Position numbers and translations under genes: made by a program. Below are positions 58,470 through 64,000 of a stretch of 64,000 bases of DNA, in pieces (within the stretch, counting starts at the first letter, position 1; each line of letters opens with the position of its first letter). The stretch is from Episyrphus balteatus (taxonomy: Eukaryota; Arthropoda; Insecta; Diptera; Syrphidae), in assembly GCF_945859705.1 (NCBI RefSeq), contig NC_079137.1:36887554-36951553 (forward strand). Direction: 5' to 3'. The notes beneath the pieces were generated by a model, which saw nothing but the letters and a program-made list of their open reading frames with translations, did not search any database and was not told the DNA's origin.

Positions 58470-58910
58470 GTCTGCAGGGGGTCAATTCCCGATTTGTGAA
58501 AATGTGAAGTGATAAGTTTTATCACGGTTTCATAACAAATTCGATTCTTGATTTGTGAAAGAAATAAAACAAATGTCTAAATCTTTTCACATGATAAATT
58601 ATTTATCACAACCCAATATTCTTGTGAAAAATAATAAACAAATAAAAAACAAAATTAAAAAAAAAAAATAAACAATCTCAACTACACCCGGATTCGAACC
58701 TAGGTCGATAGAGTAAAAGGCAACCGCCTTACTCACTAGACAAATTCGAATTTGATTATTATGAAAACTTTTGTTCATATAAGCTATTTTTTTCAAAAAT
58801 GAAAGTTTTTTTCATTTAGTACTTTTTAGTACACATCTTATCACATTGAGTTTGAGAATCGCATAAAGGGTTGCCTGTGAAGTGATAAAATGAATTGACC
58901 ATCAGGTTTA
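58470..58910 (-). repeat. Repeat with a tRNA-derived head
   Basis: On the minus strand an A box-like TAGTGAGTAAGGCGGTTGCC (58738-58719) and a perfect B box GGTTCGAATCC (58700-58690) lie at tRNA-like spacing. The acceptor arms do not pair and the D arm is incomplete, so it is a SINE head or tRNA fossil rather than a tRNA gene. Both ends of the 440-bp region carry the phrase GGTCAATTC in inverse orientation (58482 and about 58897), and TGAAGTGATAA recurs, so the outer part may be a separate MITE. Confidence 0.5.
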
Positions 58911-61771
58911 ATGTCCTTAATGCCCAGAGAAGACTGGAATCTTGATATCAGAAGCCTCATGGGGAAATCCTTCAAGTATTGCGAGCTCGTTAATAAATAA
59001 ATGTCAATATAAAAAAAACTTTAATTCCTAGAAATAAGCTCTATCTGAGGGTTATCTGACTATTGAAAAATTAGCCCTAAGTAATTTAAAAAGTAGGATT
59101 TTTTTTTAGAAAAACCAACATTTCGCTTAGAGATTTCACTTATTTGTTTATTATCTTCTTCACACTAGCACAATAGATATTTACACAATGAGAAATCGAT
59201 CATTAGACTATATCAGTATATGATCAGTTCCTACAGATATACCGGAAATTCAAATCATTCCAACTTACTTGTTAATTTATTTTTAATACTTCCCAAAACT
59301 ATATCTACTACATCTTGTTAATTAAAATCAAATAACTTTCTTGTTGATGTTTTTCTTACAAACTTCCTCAAACTAAGTGCCAATTTATCAGCTGTTAACT
59401 TTAAATTTCATCAACAGATTTTCACAATTATTTAACATTATTTTCTCTCTTTCTCGCTGTCTTGTTTAATTTTTATTGATTTTTGTCTTTTCCAATTAAT
59501 AAACTGATTAATGTCATAACGTATGCATAATTATATGTATGTTTGTCTACTTCCGGTTACAAACAAAATGATTTACAACTTTCACGCATAAACAATGTCA
59601 TCGTCTTTTCTCCACTCTTTTTAACTAATTTCGCTTAATAATACTTTTCAAACTTGAGCAGAGAAAAAAAAATACTAATCAATTCTTTTGTCAACTTTTG
59701 CCAATTAAGCAGTACAAATAAAATCTAATGAATCTCTCAAGCATATAAAAAGTTTAGCTTGTCACAGGTACGGAGATGTATGATTCTTTAAGGGGGGTCA
59801 TAGTACCCCAAAGAAGAAAATTTTGTCTAAATTTTTTGAAATAGGTGTTATGAGAATTGTGTTTTGATAAGAGATGAAGAAAATTTAAATAAAATGGTGA
59901 AACAGTGTGTTGGAGGGTGGGGGGGGAGTCCAGGACTGTTATAGCTATCCCAGATCTTGACATTTTAATGGTCAACAAAAAGAACGATGATGACTCATCA
60001 ATCAAAAATCACAATCAGATCTGTTTAAGCAAACAGAACTGCTAATTTTACGTTTTAAATAGTACCCCTTTGATAACATTTCCATATACGCAACTGGCAA
60101 ATTAATGCGTTTGATTTGAATAGAGTGCAACTTCCATGCGAAAGACACACATAGGTTAGCAGACGACAACGATAAGACGACGACAACGACGTTGATGATG
60201 ATGGTGACGACGAAGATGATTATAACTTTTGTATAATCACAGAGCAGTGAGCTGCTATCTCAAGTAACGTACGTAACACAAACAAAAGATCACTAAACAG
60301 GGAAATGGTGGTAAACAGATTTCCCCCGACATTCATTCCGGAATTCATGGCATGGAAACTGTTACTGCCACCACCAACACCAACTGTATAGTAACCGGCG
60401 TCTTACTTCAGCTTTACCACCTACCGACCAACCGTCTTTTTTATTCAACAAGACTGTGATTAATGTTAAGTGATGATGAGATTGCTGAAGAAAAAAAGAC
60501 GACGACGGTGGAGGTGGAGGGATTGAGAAAATTGCACAAAATAGCAGTTTTGAGTGTTGCACTGAGTTGCACAGTGTTTTACAACCAACAACCTGTGCCA
60601 AAAGTGTTTTCTCCATCATCAAGTTGTTTTTTGCCGGGTGTTGTATAGGTAGTATATAGAAATATAGGAACTTGTAGAGCTTCCCACTTCTTACCCCAGA
60701 AGGGCCAAAATGTTATTGCTCATTACTCAAGTGCAGGTTGGTAGGTGGATGAGTGTGATGAGGTGCATGAGGAACAACAACGAAAATACACCTCCCACAT
60801 ATATACAAATTGTATGCACAGACAAATTGAAAGGCATTGGGGCCAGAATAAAATGATAAGCATTTATTTTTTTTTTTGCTCTGGAAAACAAAGGATTCAA
60901 CAACGAAGTTTCTATGGAAACCAGGACAGGACTATATCATCAGGATGTTGGTTGGTTTGGCGTTGTATGTTGTGTTTATACCAGTTGCTAGGGACACGTG
61001 TTTGAAATTAGGTCACATGGAAAGGTTTTTTTAAGTGTGGGAATTCTATGGAAGTTAACGAACTGCAGTCAAATCGAATGAAATTGGGAATTCAAATGTA
61101 AAATTACAATGGCAATCAAATTGGGATTTAAACAATGTGTTGGGAAAGGTTAAATTTTAGTAATTTCGTTGGAAATTCACTTTCATTGGTATGAATTGTG
61201 TTTAATTTTACACTTTATGCATTTCAAAACTGTAACAGGTGCAGTCCCGGGCTTTGAGTTCGCAGAAATGGCAATTGGAAAATTTTTGTTTTTATTCCTA
61301 AGATAGAAAAAGTCAAATTTTCGATATGTGTGTTTAAAAATAGATAAGGTTGAACATTAATTTTAACATTTTTTGTCATAATTAAGAGAACAAGCAAAAC
61401 AGACCTCACCATTCGAATTCCGATATTTGAACTTATTTGTTTTTCTAAATTATAGAGCCAACATGTTTATCGTAACCTTTACTCCACTTTCAAGCCGAAA
61501 GGTGGACTAAAACCGATGTTAAATCGAAAAACTTGAAAACACTGAATTGCTTTAGCAGGATTAAGGATACAAGGTAAGATATCGTTTGGGAGAATGAGCT
61601 ACCAAAAGATCTTAATAATCTTGAGCAGGTCTCAAAAGCTGGCCATGAAGGAAAAACTCTTTTGTAATCAAAACTCGGATGAATGCATTGATATTGTCGA
61701 TAACTGGTACATTAGACCAATCACGTCGAGCAGAACAGCTTTTCGAGGCGTTTGCTTAATAATGGCCGACG
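58911..61771. other. Non-coding flank with a GC-richer, low-complexity patch at 60.1-60.75 kb
   Basis: Around 60140-60240 there is a GACGACAACGA / GATGATGATGG type run, then ACGACGGTGGAGGTGG near 60500. Two frames of about 60-86 codons are open in this patch but look like low-complexity artefacts. It might be a promoter or enhancer of the CRACD-like gene, since it lies upstream of the first visible exon; that is only positional. The rest is AT-rich. Confidence 0.35.
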
Positions 61772-62478
61772 CACAGTGGGAAAAAAGTGGAAAAAACTCA
61801 TTGGTGTGATAGCTGGATTTTTTTATATGTTGGAAGTTTTTCTTACAGTAATTATGTTGTAGAATCAGGATGTGAAAGCATTTCTTTCAAAAAAAATTTC
61901 TAGATTTAGAAATTTGTATTCAAAGTTGAAAAATTATGAAAACTGATATAAATACGAGTATTTTTTAAATGGTATAAAATCAGTTAAATTTTGACTTTTC
62001 AAACAAATTTTGTTTGTAAATATATTAAAAATAAACAGTTTAACAATATCAGTTAAAAGTTTAGCAGAAAAAAAATTTTTCGATTTTTCATTTTAAGAAT
62101 ACTTATAATTTTCCGGAATTTTGAGTTCAAAAATTGTTTTAACTACTTCCTCTGTTTGCCTCTGTGGGCGGACTCATATCATATGATAGTGTTGAATCTC
62201 ATCCTAGTTCGTCCTAATAAACTTTTTAGAGCAATTTGAAGCTAAGCAAATGTGAAAAACGTATTTTCTAAAAAAGCAGATTATAATAAAAAATGGAAAG
62301 ATTTTTTTAAAAATCATATGTTTTAATATGTTTTTTGATCCGATGAATTCAAATCTGACGTTAGTTTGAAAATACCTACATATTAAAAAAAAAATCGAAA
62401 AATACATAAATGGACGGTTTTCAACGTTTTGTGCAATTTATTTAAACTTTTCTGGGGTTTACGAATATTAGATTCACA

Positions 62479-62613
62479 GCCGTTTGCTGAATCGAAACTT
62501 AAGCATTTATGTTCTAAATAAACTCTTATGTAGCAGTTTACGCAGAGGAAAAAGTAGAGAATAGGAGCTTATGTTCAACTTAAATTATTTAAGTTTCGTT
62601 TCAGCAAATGGCC
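62479..62613. mobile_element. Short Harbinger-like MITE relative (135 bp)
   Basis: The ends GCCGTTTGCTGAATCGAAAC and its counterpart GTTTCGTTTCAGCAAATGGC are inverted and resemble the ends of the element at 263-982 (GGCCCATTTGCTGAAACG). The adjacent text CTTAAG/TTATGTTC also recurs there. It is a deletion derivative or a shorter subfamily nested in the Transib-type element. Confidence 0.6.
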
Positions 62614-62828
62614 CTCAGAGCACAAAAAAACTAAAATAAAGATATGACTAAAATTAAAACCTACAAATTGTTTCTTAAATTTCTTCCTAAGTCTTAAACA
62701 ATAATTAAGCTTGCAAGAAAATCTTATTTTGGTTCCCTTGCTTTTAATAATCTTGCCTGAAAATTTCATTAAAATCGGTTCAGTGGTTAAGGTTTAATTG
62801 AGTTTTTTCCAGTTCCCCATACAACGTG

Positions 62829-63095
62829 AATAACGGTTTCTATTAGAACTATTTTCCTTCTTTCAAGACCTGTTTAAATCTTTTCGATATCTTTTTTATT
62901 TCCCGAGATATCTTAAAATGTAGTAAGTGGGTTCGGCTTCATATATTAAAGGAGATAATGACGGTATAATTTATATGGTAGATATACCATGCCAAACAAC
63001 TCAAAATATCTCAGGCAGTAAAAAAGATATCGAAAAGATTTCAACAGGTCTTGAAAGAAGGAAATCAGTTATTATATAAACCGTTACTAAATATG
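62829..63095. repeat. Inverted repeat, arms about 85-95 bp
   Basis: The left arm (about 62829-62920, with TTCCTTCTTTCAAGACCTGT and TCTTTTCGATATCTTTTTTA) is matched in complement by the right arm (about 63004-63090, with ACAGGTCTTGAAAGAAGGAA) around an ~85-bp middle. The stem is imperfect but clear. Confidence 0.75.
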
Positions 63096-63492
63096 TTGAG
63101 ACAATTTTACTTATATAAAAGAATAAGGTCCGAAATAGTCAATAAAAAACTTTTTTTTGCATTTTCTAACGGTAATATTTCAAAAACAGGAGCTGATTAA
63201 TTTTTATGACTTCGGATTCGATTTCAAAACATTGAAAACCTTCAGAAAAGTATATTTTGGTTACTGCAAGTCACGTTGTCTTCGTTAAATTTCATACAAA
63301 AGTGCTAGTTTTCGACTTTTTTCAACTTAAATAGCCATTTTTCACTTTAGTGGGCTGGGCAGTGGGCGGAAATTACTGGTGTTGATTTATCTTCTTATTT
63401 CCTATTATTCCTGAAAATTTCATCAAAAACGGTCCAGTACTTTAGATTTTACGGAGTTTTTTCCACTCTCCCATACAAGGTTCCCCACTGTG

Positions 63493-64000
63493 CGACGTAA
63501 CAGCACTCTAGGAATTGGATGAGCGGAAGATGAAACAAATGCGAATCTAGTTACGGAAAATGTCAAACTGATGAGAAGAACCCGATTTTACGGTGTGGTT
63601 TTGTGGTCATGAGAAGACTGAAGGAAAATTTCCTAAGTTTTCTCGATGTTTTTTTAGTGAAACAATATCAACGACCCACCTCAAGTAGTAGTATTTTATA
63701 ATTCCCCTTCACGATATTCACAAAGAGTCTTTGTTGTCCTTAGTTATTAGAATAAGATAGAAGTTTTAACTAACAGAGAAATTCCCAAGTTGAAATGCTT
63801 CGATCTGAAGAGGCTATAGCCTGCACCAAAAAACTATTTCAAGATCAGTGAAAGAATTGTAATCGGAAGTGCTGCTGAAGACGAAAAAAGAATTGCAGAA
63901 CCACTACTGAAAATAATTTTGTTCGACTCCGAAAGTTATCAGGTGAATTAGGTCAAAATAGCAATTTATTGGCTAAGAGAACTAGGGTAATCCAACAGAT
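63493..64000. other. Right flank of the Transib-type element, nothing recognised
   Basis: Less AT-rich than average, with no stop-free frame of note. Together with 61560-61766 it forms the interrupted target of the Transib-type insertion; this target may itself be an old transposon, but I could not identify it. Confidence 0.35.

Larger units (their letters stand above)
61772..63492. mobile_element. Transib-type non-autonomous transposon with 12/23 recombination-signal-like ends
   Basis: CGACG is duplicated exactly (61767-61771 and 63493-63497). The left tip is CACAGTG (61772-61778), then a 12-bp spacer, then AAAAAACTC (61791-61799). The right tip, read inward, is CACAGTG (63492-63486), then a 23-bp spacer, then the same AAAAAACTC (63462-63454). 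Both spacers end in GTGG. The 5-bp GC-rich duplication and CACAGTG tips are typical of Transib, the superfamily from which RAG1 derives, and the two spacer lengths equal those of V(D)J 12- and 23-signals. No transposase ORF lies within, so it depends on a partner. Its inside holds a Harbinger-like fragment (62479-62613), an inverted pair (62829-63095) and a partial duplicate of its own right end near 62756-62822. Confidence 0.87.

Noticed and set aside
58680..58740. A tRNA gene on the minus strand
   Set aside because: Only the A and B boxes are good; the acceptor stem does not pair and the D arm is short, so a SINE head or fossil is more likely.
61594..61809. A 71-codon plus-strand ORF upstream of the Transib-type element
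   Set aside because: It runs through the CGACG duplication and into the transposon tip, so the frame as given is a junction artefact; no domain was recognised upstream.

Overview
This window looks like nuclear DNA of an insect, probably a fly. It is very AT-rich, with spliceosomal introns, long stretches without genes and many kinds of transposon. The two recognisable host genes have animal homologues, and no bacterial or organellar signal was seen. The insect/dipteran placement is an inference from the protein style and the mobile-element mix (P-like, Transib-like, piggyBac, Jockey-type and RTE-type elements); no species call is possible.

Two protein-coding genes, both on the minus strand, are supported. 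(1) Hormone-sensitive lipase (Hsl): one large 5' coding exon, 11949 down to 9520, carries the N-terminal HSL domain, the HGGG oxyanion motif and the GDSAG nucleophile elbow. It ends at a clean GTGAGT donor just before the part that should hold the catalytic Asp and His. No matching 3' exon was found down to base 1, so the gene runs off the window through an intron of at least 9.5 kb. (2) A CRACD/KIAA1211-like actin-regulator gene: four phase-consistent exons at 56917-56830, 26779-26372, 26310-26232 and 26166-23177. It has the family's SHDS(I/V)F-like N-terminal motif and a strong capping-protein-interaction-like motif. The first two visible exons are separated by a 30,050-bp intron, which makes up almost half of the window.

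Layout: 1-9.5 kb, Hsl intron with a 300-bp-family fragment, a Harbinger-like MITE and a foldback MITE. 9.5-12 kb, Hsl exon. 13-19.6 kb, a nest of transposons: two related elements with CGTCGCC tips and many TTTGTCGTA motifs, three elements with CATA tips and perfect 8-bp target duplications, a 5'-truncated Jockey-type insertion with a 13-bp duplication, and a second copy of the foldback MITE. 20.1-21.3 kb, a tandem array of ~300-bp units. 23.2-26.8 kb, the 3' exons of the CRACD-like gene. 26.8-56.8 kb, its giant intron, holding a MULE-like element with a 9-bp duplication, a 2-kb near-perfect palindrome, a Transib-like element, a piggyBac MITE, a TA-flanked element, retroelement relics, a tRNA-like SINE and a 1.6-kb pure TTAGTC array. 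56.9-64 kb, upstream flank or further intron, with a tRNA-derived repeat and a Transib-like element.

The most striking structure is the element at 61772-63492. It has a CGACG duplication on both sides and CACAGTG heptamers at both tips. The same A-rich nonamer-like block (AAAAAACTC) lies exactly 12 bp from the left heptamer and exactly 23 bp from the right one. This is the geometry of antigen-receptor recombination signals, kept in a non-autonomous Transib-type transposon. A second Transib-like element (33852-34848) with a CAGTG duplication lies in the giant intron. I found no transposase (RAG1-like) ORF in the window.
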